A DNA stretch of 64,000 nucleotides from Lyophyllum atratum (GCA_014905825.1 JACGCN010000002.1:2542001-2606000); one strand, 5' to 3'. Counted from the first letter of the stretch, positions 33,185-46,307 are shown. Notes: generated from the letters alone by a model not told the origin. Numbers and translations: made by a program.

Positions 33185-33191
33185 TTTTTTT
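33185..33191 (+). terminator. Pol III terminator of tRNA-Arg
   Basis: TTTTTTT 24 bases downstream of the mature tRNA 3' end. Confidence 0.65.
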
Positions 33192-33411
33192 CACTTATAT
33201 TCACGAGTATATATAAGTCTGAACCAGCGACCATCGGTGTTACGTGTAGTATCATTATGCACCTTGCCGCTCGCGTTTATGCAGGCTTTACGAAATGGAA
33301 AATATGATATGTGTGCAGATAAAATTACATTGAAGGTATATCGGGAAACTGGAAGGTATAAACTAACTAGAGGGAATAAATCCGAATCCACCCCACAGTC
33401 CTGAACGGATT

Positions 33412-36272
33412 CTACTTCCGAGCCCGCAACTGTGCTCTTAGCTGTCCATTTTCTGTCTGCATCGAGTTCAACTCGTCGAGCAAGGCGATCCTCTGTGACT
33501 GCTCGGACGTCCGCATCGCCTCGACTTCATCCTGGGCCGACTCGAGGGCTGCTCGCGTCTCCGATAGCTGCCCTTCGAGGTGCCTCCGCACCATTTCAGG
33601 CGCAGACGCAGCCTCTTCAGCGAGTGTAAGCGTCCGAGCGCTCAGGGTATTGTTGGCCTCCGTCAATTGCTTGCACGTCTCTGCCTGCTCAAGAGCCAAC
33701 ATCTCCACCTCCCGCTTCTCGTTCTCAATGCGCTCCAATGAACTCTGAAGCTGCTGTAGCTCTTCCAGTCTATACAGAGGAAAGAAAGGTTAACAAAACA
33801 CCAAACACAGCAGGGATGAGACTTACAAAGCGGCCTGCTTTGCAGCCATAGTCATGTTCCTCTCCTCCAAAATACGGACTTGCTTCTGGTACGTCTCTAG
33901 CGCGGCGTTACCCTCGTGTGCGAGCTTCTGTGCACGCTCTGCATTCTTCTTGAGCAGATCATGCGCCTGGGCGAACCGCAATAATCGCTCTATCAGCGCA
34001 CGATCGTCCTGGATGAGGGCCTGCACGCGCGCTGCGAACGCCTCAATCGAGAACTCGCCCGGGCTCGCCATAGGGGACATTGGCTGACGCGTCGAATCGT
34101 ACAGTGACTTGAGTGAGCGCACGTCGAGCTCCGAGAGCGACGCGACTGGTTTAGCGGATGCACCGTTCCGGTCTAGCGTGGGCGAGCCCGTGCGGAACGC
34201 CCTGGTGTTGTTGAACTTGGCAGCGCGTGCTTCGGGAGACGGAAGGATGTTCCAAAGGGGTGTGAGCACTTGCGTGATGCGGCCGACCGAGTCTGAAGAT
34301 GCCAATGGAGAGACGGGCGATTGCAGGCTGCTCGGATCCTTGGCAAGACTCACGCGTTCAACTGCACGGATGGAGTCCCGGGCCCCGTCTCGTTCCTGGC
34401 GAGCATACTCGAGATCGCGAGCTAGAGCTTCGCGTTTGTCGAGGCCTGCTCGGACGTCTTCTTCAAGCTTCCTCCGTACCGTTTCCCACTCGTTCTCGGC
34501 TCGTGCGTGTGACTCCAATTTGGTGTGCACAGTCTCGAGATGTGTTCCAACGGATGAAAGGAGTCCCTGCAGCGAAGAGTCTCGAGAGAACAACACGATC
34601 CCATGCTGCTGCACTAATGTCCGCAATGCATCGAGCCCGGCGTCTAGCTCTCCGTGAGCTTGTCGCAAGGCTAGGTCATCCTCGTCTCGTACAGCATCCA
34701 TCTCCTGCTGTAACTGAGCTAGCTCATCGATCTTCTCATCCTCTGCTTCAGCCTTCCTCCGCTCCCACACTTCCCTCTCGGCCTGCCATTGGGCTGTGAT
34801 TCGTCGAATCTCCTCTTCCTTCTCCTGTAGCATTCTCCGACTGTCCGACAGCTCCTTCTCAGAGCCTGCCACTAGCCCTCCCCGATTCGTCTCCATTTCC
34901 TCCAACCTTGTCCTTAGCACCTGCACCTGCAGTGTTTGCTCCTGCAGCCTCGTCCTTTCCTCTCCCCATGCCTTCCTCTCCTCCCGCAGTTCCTGCACCT
35001 CGCCATCGAGACCCTGAAGTTTAGGAAGCTCCATTTCAAGCGCTTTGATAGTTTCCTCTGCACTCTGTAGGTCCATCCCCATCATTGTTTCCACCTCCTG
35101 CTTCTCTAGCTTCATCATCAACAATTCCCTCGTCAACTCTGCCTGCTTCTTCCCCGCAGCTGTCAACGACACTGTTGCCGCCTTTAGTTTCTCCTCGAGC
35201 ACCGTGATTTCCGCTGCAGCAGCTTCACTTGAAAGCTGGCGCCGGGGTACAATGGTATCTACATGCCCCGCAAAGAGATGGAGACCGTCGAAACGTGCCT
35301 TTGAAGAGGTGGGGAAGCCCGTCATACTTGACGTCGTGGGGCTCATCAGCGTACTCCTGTTCGATGAATCGTAACCTGAATCTTCCCCAGCTCCAGTTCC
35401 GGGACCGTTGCCGATCTTCTTCTCCATGCTTCGGACTGAATGTGACAGCACTCCGGCGCGGTGCTCAAGCAACCGTCGGTGCACCTCGTGTGCCCGCTCT
35501 GAGATGCGCCACAGGTCTCGCTGCGCAGCATCCACGCGGCTATTAGCAGCCTTGAGCTGCTCCTCTGTCTGCTTGGACACCCGTTTGTGCGCAGCGTTGA
35601 CTTTGGTAAGGGACACGGCTGCATCACGGATCTTGGTTTCGAGGGTTAGCTTCTTGGACATGGCTTCGAGCCGAGAGGTCAGGATATGGTGTTCCTATGA
35701 AGTACAAAATAGCCATGAGTTCCTGGGTAAGATTTTAGGTTAGGACATACCTTAGTTAAATCATCGATTTGTTCTGAGCCTAGAATTTCAAACTCACGAC
35801 TGTCGACGACAGCCTGGGATGCTAGGAGACTGAGGAGGAGTTCATCACGGGTGTTTGCTGTCCCAGACGAGCTACTCGCGGCAGAACTCCGTTTCCAATC
35901 AGCATCAGGGGGAGACTGTGAATGTGCCACGGTCTTGCGGAGGGTTAGGCGGTTGGGTGGGACGCGTGATGAGGAAGGGGAAGAGGATGACCCTGCGGAT
36001 TGACGAAAATTTGAGTCGGAGGTGGAGGTTCTCGTCTGTTCACCGTCCGGCGGTGGAGGGGAGTCGAAGCGCTGCCTGCTAGGTTCCTTCTTGAAACTTA
36101 GGGGAGGCGTGGGTGGTGTTGCTGTGGTCGGGGATGACGGCGGCCATGAGGGTCCGTTGATGGCTTTTGCGCTGAACGAGAGTGGGGCAGTTGGCGGGTC
36201 TACCGTGGCCGACGGGGGAGACGAGCTGGTGGAGGCGGTCGCAGCGCCGAGGAACCTGCGGACGCCATTCAT
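33412..36272 (-). CDS. Uds1-like (up-regulated during septation) coiled-coil protein
   Basis: Exons: 35751-36272, 33827-35694, 33412-33769; 915 aa. The N-terminal 120 residues are Ser/Pro-rich and disordered. The Uds1 domain starts with ELLLSLLASQAVVDSREFEI and continues LTSRLEAMSKKLTLETKIRD and AAVSLTKVNA (about residues 145-210). The rest is almost entirely predicted coiled coil (heptads of Leu/Ala with Glu/Lys/Arg), broken by a Ser/Pro linker near residues 470-550. Uds1 proteins are linked to septation and hyphal growth in Aspergillus; the cellular role here is inferred by family. Antisense frames opposite this gene are shadows of its biased composition. Confidence 0.85.
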
Positions 36273-36401
36273 GGCGGTGTGTGGGATGTGCTCAGCGGTG
36301 AAGGGAAAGTGTAGTTAGGCCGTAACCCTAACCTTATCCCCATGTGCTTACCATGCCGTTTCCATTGCCGCCAACGATCGACACCCATCTTCCATGCGTC
36401 C

Positions 36402-38758
36402 ATGTCCTTCACATTCAACTGGCCTCGCTTTTCGGACCAGTTCCACTTCGATGCCATACAGATGCTCAATACCGCCCTCAACAAGGGCAACAAACCCCCC
36501 ATCATAGCCGACCGCATCGAGGTCGTCGAGCTCGAGATGGGTACACAGGTGCCAATCATCTCTCATCCCTCCTCTCCATGTCTATAATACTCTCCAGCCC
36601 CCAGAACTGGAGATTCGGGATATAGGTGACTTGACCGTTGATCAATTCAGGGGCATTTTCCGCCTCACATATTCTGGCGATGCACACCTTGTTCTTAAGA
36701 CTAAAGTCCAGGTATGTCTCCATCTTTGGACTATTTGGTTCAGAATTTAACATCTTCTATCAGGCAAACCCATTAAATCATAAGCAACCCGATATTCATC
36801 TTATGGCTGGCTCAAACGGCATGCTTGCTGCAAAGCAGCCCCTTGTCGTGCCTATGCTTCTTCGGCTATCGCACTTCAAACTCAACTCATATGTTGTCCT
36901 CGTCGTTTCCAAACAAAAGGGTATTACCCTCGTCTTCAAGACCGACCCCCTGCAAAACGTTGACATAAACAGCACGTTTGACTCAATAGCTGTCATTCAA
37001 AAGTTTATACAACGCGAAATTGAAGGTCAGCTACGCCAAATGTTTCGCGAGGATCTCCCTGGCATCATACACCGCCTCAGTCAGCAATGGGTCAAAGCTA
37101 AAGTCGAGGCTCCATACCTGCACAAAAACCCGCCACCACCTGTCAACAAGCAACAGGCATTCGAAACACATTCCACAGCTGGCGCGTCCTTCAGAAGCAT
37201 GCCGCCCTCCCCACACATCGGTGTCCCTCCAGTCATTCCACGGCGACCTCAATCTGCGACATCTATGAGAGCTTACTCCTATCCCAGGCGGCCACGTTCC
37301 GCGTCTGGCTATTCTTCGACATCTGTTCCTAAACCCAGATCACCCAAGCCAACTTTGCCTCCCACGCCTTCCGAACCTGTATCCTTCCCGGATCTCGAGA
37401 ACTTCGATCCGACATATGGTCTACGTCCTGAAGGTATCCCAACCAAAAGTGTATTCCGCGGCTTCAGCAACCTCTTTACTCCAAATAAAGGGCTCGCTGA
37501 TCTTACAGAGGACTCTGAAGAAGACGAGGAATTTGATGACGATGACGACGGCGCCGCCTCATTCGACATCATCAATTGGAACTACACTGTACCTGATTCC
37601 AACACCAGCGTCTATGTGGATGCAGCGGAGAGCGTAACGCGAGAATCCGGCTACGAGACGATACCGGCCGTTGGAGGAGGGACAATCACACGGCCGAGAA
37701 TATATCACTCCCAGTCTATGATCCAGCCTTCACTCAGCCCAGACAATGCCATCGCTTCATCATCGAAACACAGACATCCATTGCACTCCTATGGGTCTAT
37801 GATCCCCCCAAGGTCCGGATTCACTACGCCAGGCCTGGTTTCTCAGCGCTCGAGTGGAATGTACAACCCTTACTTCGGGGGGATATCTTCTGCACACAGC
37901 GTGACGGGTGGATTCCCCACGGCGCCGCCATTCGGTTCGACGCCAGGCCGCCCAGTCACGCCGGACAGCCTGGAAACCCAGCCATCAAGGTCGAGCAGTG
38001 GCCGTGGCTTCTCAATATCAACGCCCCCAACAGAGTATCCTGAGCACGACGACGACTATTATGACCCCAATCAAAATACACTACGCGACTCCATCGCGTC
38101 CATACCGCACCCTCCCCCAGCTCCAACCACTGCGCCTTCCTCTCGCCGCCCTTCCGTCTCATCTGGCTCTAACCTTGACCACGCTTTCCCTTCTACATCT
38201 CCTAACACCCCCTCCGACGACCCCTCCTCAGACCATGCCTCGCATAATCCCAAAATCATACTCAGGAATAACTCTATCCACCAGCTTTCCACCCTTTCCC
38301 ACTCTAACCACACGCTCTCACCCTACACGCGCAACCTCCAGCATTTCACCGTCCGCAGCGTACCCCCGCGCTCTGCCGCCCCTTCCGGCCTCTCCTCCTT
38401 CCTCGAGCGGCAGCCCACCAAAGCCAAGCGGAAACGGACTTTTCGACTCGGCGGCGCGAAAACGAACGCGGTTGCTGAGCCCGAAACCGTGAAAAGCAAG
38501 ACGAAACCCAGGCGGACTGCGCCTGGGGGTCCCGAGTTCGACGCTTCCGATATGGACCAGTACTTCCGCTCCCACGATGACCAGGAGCCCTCCCTTGCCG
38601 CGCCACCGAGCGTTGCAATGGCAAGCGGTGTGGGTGGCCAACCGTCACCGATGTATCCACAGCCCTCATCACGCCCTTTGCATCCACATCGCCTACATAA
38701 CGCTAGCAGTAATCTCAGAAACGATTATCTGTGGCCTACATCTACCTTGCCTGCATAG
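36402..38758 (+). CDS. MDM34: ERMES subunit MDM34
   Basis: Mitochondrial outer-membrane component of the ER-mitochondria encounter structure, carrying an SMP lipid-transfer domain. Exons: 36402-36548, 36598-36711, 36764-38758; 751 aa. The conserved N-terminus [10 protein letters not shown] is followed by [61 protein letters not shown], and [12 protein letters not shown] through [20 protein letters not shown] (SMP domain about 1-225). The remaining 500 residues are Pro/Ser-rich and low-complexity with an acidic patch ([15 protein letters not shown]) and a basic KAKRKRTF, typical of basidiomycete Mdm34. Its start is 129 bp from the Uds1 gene start, divergent. Confidence 0.93.
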
Positions 38759-39504
38759 GAGCAGCACGACCTCTTTGACTTGGATCTATTTCGGAATCCT
38801 TGCACATGCGCATCCCGACATTGTATGATTGTACTCTACTACGACCCCCCTCGCCTACTGCACGCTCATTTTTTTGCTTTTCTCTTCCTTACCCCCTTTA
38901 ACGTTCTTAAATAATGATTATACAACTCGGGAATTTTATAGCATATTTCAATAGCATGTACCGCCACCTATTAGACACTACACCGTACACGTTCTGTTAT
39001 TCATTTCATGACGCACGCCATAGTCCCATATTTACCAATGATGCCAGTTGCACGAGACAGATAGATAATACCATCTTCATCGACAGTAAGAATGATGCGC
39101 CACCACCAGACTTTCGTCATGGCCATGATGTGGAGGTTGTCGTTGAGGAGAGGTTTGACTTGTGCCTGAATCCAATCTGAATTTAAATCTTATCTTATCA
39201 GTCCTCTTCCTACTTGTGCTTATCATCGCCATGCATGGAGTGTCACCTCGAAGGAAGAACAAAATGTTCTTTGGGTGCAACAAGAGGAAGCGTTAACTGC
39301 GTCTGAGCGCCATACAGGTGAAATTATAAAAGATACATCTTGCAACTATCATACAGTCCTGCACATTTCCTTTCCTGGGAACCCTTTACACCTCATCCAC
39401 TCGGATCTCCCAAGCCATCACTATGAGTAAACATCACACTGACCCTCTCGCCACAACCTCAAAGTACAGCATCGCCTCCAATACTACATACATCCCCTCC
39501 AATA
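38759..39504. other. Convergent 3' spacer
   Basis: Lies between the MDM34 stop and the proposed VIR stop. AT-rich 3' flank; no gene or RNA seen. Confidence 0.45.
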
Positions 39505-42500
39505 CTACATATCTGTGCTGAGCATAGGCAACACCGAGAACATCTCCATATCCGACGCAGATACTGGCGCTGTCGCCACCGACGTACTAGTAGTGACTTG
39601 GAAGTCCTATTGCATTGCAACGACACAGATTGAATGACACCCACACAACGTCCCCATGTCGTGCAAAGAGAAGAAAGGAGGAGAAGGGTCGAAATCAGCA
39701 GAAATCAAAAGGTCAAACGACCGTTGATACCCACGTCCACTATAAACCACAGCACACACAACATCATCAGCACCATCATCATCATCTCCCCGGCAAAAAG
39801 CACACAAGGCACATGAGCAAAACGAGAAGGGACGCACCATGCATGCTTGGAAGCCTGCTTGTATTCTGCCGTGCCGATGGCGTCTGACGGAGTTCTCGGA
39901 AGTCATTGTTGGCGTACGTCTTGGTGAGCCCCGTGGCGGGAACTTGCGCGCGGAGGAGTGCGGTTGGTGGAGAAATGATGAGGCCTAAGATGTCCGGGGT
40001 TTTAGCGCCGTTGGGCGGAGTGCTTGGTGTGGGGATATCATGCCGCAGGAGGTCGTCCAGGTCGTGGATCGAGAGAGTGAGTTTCTCGGGAAGGGCGGTG
40101 GTTGGTGGTAGCAGGTATTCGTCTTCGTCAATTGTGAGAGTGGAACGAAGGATTTCGATCGCTGGGTGTTTGTCAGAGGGCAGGGAGGCGAGAAGGGAGG
40201 AGAAGAGGGAGGAGAGGAGGTCTGGCGTGATGCCGCAGAGGGTGGTCAATTTGGAGTCGGTTTGTGAAGGCAGCCATTCAAGGATGGAAAGAAGACTTTC
40301 CGCAAACGGACCATCTATTTCTCGAGAAGCAAGAGCTGATATCGTTGGTCCAATCTCAAGTCGAAGCGGTTCTGGAACTATCGTGCTGGATGTCATGCCG
40401 CCAAGGATGTCGGAGATCGACTGGAGCAGGGTTCCTGGGTATGGAACGTGGCGGGATACTCGAAGCAAGGCTAATAGGATTGTGAATCTAAGGTCGGGTC
40501 CAAAGGAAGTTGCCTTCGACGCGAGCACCACAATTAGATCCTGTAGGTGTCTCGAGGTGTATTGACCATCAAGTAAAACCGAAAGAGAAGCGTTGAGAGC
40601 AGATGCCAAGTCAGGGGTGTTGACAATGGCGTCTAAGCACCAATTCGAAGAGCTCGACCAGGGTGTGGCCAAGTCGAGGATGAATTGAAGTGACAGCGTC
40701 ACTTGATACAGGAGAACGGTCTTGTAGTTCTCCGCATGCGAATGGCTGGCTAACGTTTCTATCGTCATTGTGACATTTTTGAGCTCTTCCGCGAGTAACC
40801 ATGCACCAATCCCAAGCACCTCGTCGTCGAGCCTGATCAGGCGCTTCACAACATGGCCTCTATTCTCTGGATCCAACAGGCGTAGGAACAGTCTGATCTC
40901 GTCCAGGACGTGGGGAAGAACAGAGGCGACAAAATAGGACGGCTCCCCCTCGTCGTACAGCATCGCGTTCGGTTCAGGCAGAATGTGGTCAACCATGGTG
41001 AACATCTGTAGCGCATGATAAGCAGGATCACGGTCGCCGCTGCGTCCAGTGTGCTGAAGCAATGTCCGAAGGACGACTTCGGCACCCAAACTGCCAGGTT
41101 CTGCGGAGATTTCTGGCCCAGATAGCGTAAGCACAAGATCGAGGCATGCTTGGCGGGTGCCCCGCGCGGATATGCACGCGCGGCTTGTCTGCGAGTAAAT
41201 CATATCTGCTGCGTCCGTGCACGCAAAAATATCAGCCGTGGCGATCGTCAGACGGCGCATTGCACGGCCCGTGAGAGGAAAGGCTGGTGTTAGCTGCGAG
41301 ATGAGCCGGAGCAAGTCGTCTGTGGTTAAGAACAATTGGTCGGTGAGGGCCTGGTTTATTCGCGGTGGTGGCGATAGAACGAAGTGCCCATTCAGATCGC
41401 TGCTGATGCCCACAAGGATGTCGATCAAACACGCAACGATTCCAGGCGACCGTTCGTCCCAGAAAGCCTCGAGTGTACGCCATTCGCCTTTGGGGTCATT
41501 GAGCTCACGTTCTACGATAGCCAAGGAGACACGCAGGGTTCGTAGTCTTCGAAGAGAGAGTGGATGATCGCTAGAGAACATAAGCTCCTCCACGGCTGCG
41601 GGTAGACCATCTTCAGATACGAGTGCCACCTTGCGCATTGATAGCAACTCATGCTCTGCAATAAACGACAGCGGAGACTTGAGGGAGAGGATGGTTTGGA
41701 CAAGATCCTCGTTCAGAATGGCACGAGGATCTTTGGCAAGGTCAAAAACAACTTTCTCAGCGAAAATTCCAGATTGCCTCGGTGGATCGTTATCTGAAGT
41801 GATCCATTCTAGGCGGCGGGTCAGTTGGCGTAAGAGCATCAGATGGTTGACTATCTTCAAATGAAGGAAGTTAGAGACAATTTTGATGACATGGTTAAAT
41901 ATGTTGTACCTCGCGGTGTCCATCTACTCCTTGCCATAGGTGAAGAACAGCAAGCGCTTGTTCGCGACAAACATCATGCCCTTGACTATCTGCCCATGCC
42001 CAGACTGCTAAGACACTAGCTACCCCAATGAAGGCTCTGACCAGAGTAATAAACGCATCATGAGACGTTATGTTCATTTTGTTCCGAAATTCCAGGGGAG
42101 AATGAGATTGAAGAGTCGCGAGTACAGGATTTTCGGCCAATGTAGTAACGATGTCGTCATGGAGGATCATCGACTCGAGCCAAATCCCTAAAGACTGTTC
42201 TTCGGTGCCGACTTCTTTGAGCATGTTCCAAGATTGGTTAAAGTCACCCCGGGTGTTGGACAATGCGTCCTCGAAGCACCGCCAGTCGTGAATTCTGGAG
42301 GAAAGCCGTCGTGCGGCCAGCTGAATGGGTTTATCTATTCTGGGGTTTTCTTGTAGTTGACTCAAGATTTCGAGGAAGGCTTTGTTGTTCATATGCCGAG
42401 CGACATCGACATTTGTTGCAGCATCCAGAAGGCAGAGTAAGGTCTCTTCGTCCAGAGTCTGCGCAGGGAATAGCGATCCTATATCCAAATGGTGCTAAAG

Positions 42501-43532
42501 GGGAGTAGATAAGCTGACATATATGGAATCCCAGCAACTGGACAAACTAAGAGGGAACGCGCCATCCCAGGATGTTGGGATGCGGAGATACTGAGAAGTT
42601 TCGCGACTTGGTAGGCTTCATCACTGGTCTAATCGACGGATATTCAGTACCCTGACGGCTCCCATTGAGCGTTGCCAACCTTGGGCGTAGAAATGCATTC
42701 CGAAACTCTGGTGGCAAAGGTCGACAAATCCTCGAGGGGGGGTATCGTCTCGTACAGGTTTGGATAGCGTGTTTATGACGGTTTCAAGATCCAAGTCGCC
42801 TTCGTTGTAAGCTTCCAAGTCTGCATGTAGATAAGGAAATTCGGGTAGATTCCAGTCATCGTTAGACGGCTTTAGACAGAACATTAATCGCACAACAAGT
42901 GGGAGTGGAGGTGAATCTGGAATTAACGCCAGCAGCTGCTTGGCAAGCATCGTTGGGTCTGAGGAGTTGGAGGGGTCCACTGCTTGAAAGAGGGGAGTTG
43001 GTTCTATAGAAGGCATCGGTCGCGCTTCATACTTCTCCACGGGAGCTAGGGCATCTGAAACGATGTCTCCATATATTGCCATCGAAAGCACGTCGAATTT
43101 GCCCTTGACAATCATCAAACGCGTTGCATACTGCATAGTGTCATGTTTCAGTGTGGGACGACACGTAAATCGCGCACCTCAGAACCCATGTCGACCATAA
43201 ACTCAACCTGTCCGCCTGCATATGCTATGACGGTTGGGATTAGAGCATTTGCGACGCGTGGCTTCTCTTTTGCATCGGCCTGAGGAATAGGGTGTGCATT
43301 CAGAAAGACCTCAAGGAAGAATGCCTCAGGCTGCGTCTGACTGTGTTCTGTCAGATCTGAGTTAGACGCCGAAGTAGGAGACATACGCGACCACTTCGGG
43401 AGCATTGGCAAAGGGCTGAGCACCGGCTGGGAAGATGCGGATGGAGGATATGCGAACGGGGGCGGTGAAGCGGACTGCAGCGAGGCTGGAGTGGCCCTCT
43501 GGTTTGACGGTGCACCAGTGGAGGAGGCCCAT
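39505..43532 (-). CDS. Virilizer homologue (m6A writer-associated)
   Basis: Proposed exons: 43387-43532, 43178-43340, 42657-43130, 42539-42628, 41910-42494, 39838-41854, 39735-39739, 39505-39606; 1193 aa. The Virilizer N-terminal domain reads LAAVRFTAPVRISSIRIFPA, AGAQPFANAPEVV, AFFLEVFLNAHPI and AYAGGQVEFMVDMGSE (residues about 1-105). The rest is a long helical-repeat protein. In animals, plants and yeast, Virilizer scaffolds the mRNA m6A methyltransferase complex. Two places are uncertain. Between exons 3 and 4 a stop requires a very short (27-28 nt) intron or a different junction. At the 3' end, a 5-nt micro-exon gives SMHVDDFQV, while reading through would stop at 39782. Start codons of VIR and ORM are 121 bp apart, divergent. 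Confidence 0.8.
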
Positions 43533-43653
43533 TGGACTGCGGGTGGGTCGAGAATTGGCAATCGCAAACGGACTCGGCAAACTCCGAAGAGGCCGGAAAG
43601 CGCAGTTCCTTCTTCGCAGCCACCCTGTGATATCTTCGACTTCGACTCCCGCC

Positions 43654-44565
43654 ATGAGTCGTTCCACGACAATCAAGCTGCCTATCCTTGACTTGTCCGC
43701 AACTGCACCACGCACAATCACCATGCGAGGACGTCCTCGAAGCGCCAGCATTGTCAAGGTAGAGGAGGTCGGCGACCGCTCAATAGAGGAGTCGCTTGAC
43801 CGAAGTGCCTACGTCAATATTAATGCAAACTGGGTCAACGCGAAGGGTATGTCTCCTTGGCTTTTCGGGTTCTAGGTGTTAACGTCTATCCACAAGGTGC
43901 ATGGCTCATACACGTCGTTCTAATCTTTTTCGGTAAACTTGTCATCGACACCGTTCCGGGAATGACCCAACAAATAAGTTGGACGGCGGTCAACCTGTTC
44001 TATCTAGCGGTGCGTCACTTGAAAATTCTTCGGATCATCTGCTCAAGTCTTCTCAGCTGTCCTACCTAATGTTTCACTGGGTCACTGGCATACCCTTCGA
44101 AAACGACCTACACGGTGGCGCTTACGACGACCTAACATTATGGGAGCAAATTGACGATGGGGCCCAGCATACACCTGCGAAGAAATGGCTTTTCTCTGTG
44201 CCTATAGGACTGTAAGTACCTCCCCATCGTCGCTGGAACCCACATCCTGACGAAACCAGATTCCTCGCATCCACTCACTACACCAATTATAACCCATGGC
44301 TATTTGCAATCAACATCACCGCATTGATCTTTGTACTGATCCCCAAGCTGCCCCAGGTACTGCTATCGCGTTTTTATCACGTTGTCACCTTTCGGGCTGA
44401 CGATACCGAAATTTGTAGCTTCACCGACAACGAGTGCGCTTTATGTCAGATGATCTTTCCGGAATGTCCACACCGATTACACCTAGTTTCCCCCCATCCG
44501 GCGTACAGACGCCCCTCACAGAAAACATTTCCCTCGCCGACATCACCGAGGCGCACTTCCAGTAG
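43654..44565 (+). CDS. ORM-family regulator of sphingolipid synthesis
   Basis: ER membrane protein that binds and restrains serine palmitoyltransferase. Exons: 43654-43846, 43897-44009, 44057-44211, 44260-44356, 44419-44565; 234 aa. The conserved NANWVNAKGAWLIHVVLIFF opens the ORMDL domain, then PGMTQQISWTAVNLFYLA, YLMFHWVTGIPFENDLHGGA, LTLWEQIDDGAQ, TPAKKWLFSVPIGLFLAS and HYTNYNPWLFAIN, with hydrophobic segments between. The N-terminal extension is Ser/Arg-rich, where yeast Orm proteins are phosphorylated (inferred). The C-terminal tail has a Ser/Thr/Pro cluster. Convergent with MTD1. Confidence 0.95.
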
Positions 44566-44780
44566 GGCCCGCTGCCTGTCTATCAGTGGCGCGACTGCAT
44601 TTATTTCGATGTGACAGCCATCAAGCCACCACTGTCTTTTTGGAACTAAGTAAAGCACTTCCCATATCCCATCCCATGCATTGTATTTCATACATCGTAG
44701 AAACAATCGGAGACTTACCCCCTCATTCCTAGTTGCGCATCTATATACAGCGCTCTCTACGGGCTATATAATATACTCAT

Positions 44781-46307
44781 CTATTGCGAAGACAACGCGG
44801 ACCCCTGCGTATACTGCTGGAGTCGCAGCCTGTGCAGACGCGTCAGTATTGGTTAGCCGACATTAGTTGATTACTGTGGTTCTGACGTACAAATTACGGA
44901 GGAGCATCAGTATCGTCACTTTTCCGACAGCCGGAATATACAATGACGCCTACACAGCTGTCAGCGCAAGCAGAATTGTTCGGGCGGCGATACCCACTTT
45001 ATCACGGACGTCCTTTTCGAAGTTTTTGTCCGCTGCGACGTTCAAACACACGCACCCATCTTTGAGCCACTCGGTCTTCACCTTGTATGCCGCGACAGGC
45101 ACAGCGGATACCACAACGTCGGAAAGCGCCAGGCACTCCTGGAGTGTGAGATTGCTCGGCCGCACGACATGTCGGGGGTGATATCGGCGCGCGGCTTCTG
45201 ACTCCGAGTCGGCACCCTCAACGCGAGGGCGTTTTGTGTACTCCTACAGAACGGCGTCACGGCGCGACATTCTACGCGTAATCAGTCAATGCATACCTGA
45301 ATCGAGTCAATGTCGACAGAAAAGACACGTGCGCCGTCGTTAGAGAGGAGCGCGGCGAGTGGTCGGCCGACGACTTCAGACCTGCCAAGATCAGTAGGCA
45401 TCATGCAGTGGGAGCAAACTTAGCGTGGGTGCGGACCGGTTGATTACAGTGATGATCTTGCCGTAGGCACGGTCGCCATATGGGAGGATGGAGTTGTAGA
45501 CTCTTACAAACTCGAGGCATTTGACGATGGCGAGAGGTGTGCAGGGGATGATTGACTTGACGGTCCCTGCGGGAGGTTGGTCGGAGTCTAGAGCACTTGA
45601 TGGAGGTGGCGGTGGTGGTACAGATGATAAGAGAGAACTGGGTTGAATAAAACGAATGCTGCATGGCGTACTTAGCTATTTCCGGGCGTCGAGAAAAGTT
45701 ACACAAATGCTCACTTGTGATACAAATTATAATGGAACTTGACATGCAGGCCTTCGACGTCTTTGAAGGGGGACACAATCTGCAAACCTATAAGCAAAAA
45801 GATGGCATGATTCCGACAGAAATTACCTGCTGGAGGTAATGGTCCTGAGGTTCTGGTCGTTAGAATGAGGCGTCGCCTGCTCATGGTAGGCTCAAACCTG
45901 TGATGCACCAAAAATCGGGAAGTAGACCTATCATTAAGCGATCAAGGTAGTAAATTATTGATTGCTTCCGGCGTCACGATAAACCATCTACATACCATGA
46001 TCCCATCCACGGTCTCATCCTCATTAGCCTCGATGATCGCCTCCTCAACTCCTTCGCCCTCGCCCAAATTAGGCGAAACAGCGGCCCCAGTGGTCTTCAG
46101 CACAAACTCCACGCCTAGCTCGGCGCACTGCTTTTTGGTGAACTCAGCATAGTTCCTGCTAGGCACAGACGAGGTCGCAAGGATGCCAACGAGCCTTGGC
46201 GGGTGCGGACATTGCGCTAGAGATGCCTTCACCTCGTCCCGGAATGCAGCTGCGATCGGATCTGCTTTCAGTAGAAGGCCCTTTCCCTCGACGACCGCTG
46301 AAGACAT
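44781..46307 (-). CDS. MTD1: NAD-dependent 5,10-methylenetetrahydrofolate dehydrogenase (MTD1)
   Basis: Cytosolic one-carbon enzyme oxidising methylene-THF to methenyl-THF with NAD+. Exons: 45996-46307, 45898-45927, 45827-45844, 45715-45779, 45437-45670, 45297-45381, 44998-45243, 44891-44949, 44781-44829; 365 aa. Motifs: PRLVGILATSSVPSRNYAEF, VEEAIIEANEDETVDGIMV, VYFPIFG, SPFKDVEGLHVKFHYNLYH, GTVKSIIPCTPLAIVKCLE, a Rossmann stretch RSEVVGRPLAALLSNDGARV, and SLYIPAVGKVTILMLLRNLL. Two very short exons (30 and 18 nt) encode the YFPIFGASQ-DHYLQQ region. Exon 7 must end before gtgggt (44997) to give KDVRDK-ASLYIP. All phases close. Confidence 0.93.

Noticed and set aside
34109..34799. Two long plus-strand frames opposite the coiled-coil gene
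   Set aside because: Antisense shadows; the minus strand has continuous heptad-rich coding sequence.
39607..39906. Alternative C-terminus of the Virilizer gene in another frame
   Set aside because: It lacks similarity to the preceding frame, and the micro-exon route gives a continuous DFQV C-terminus instead.
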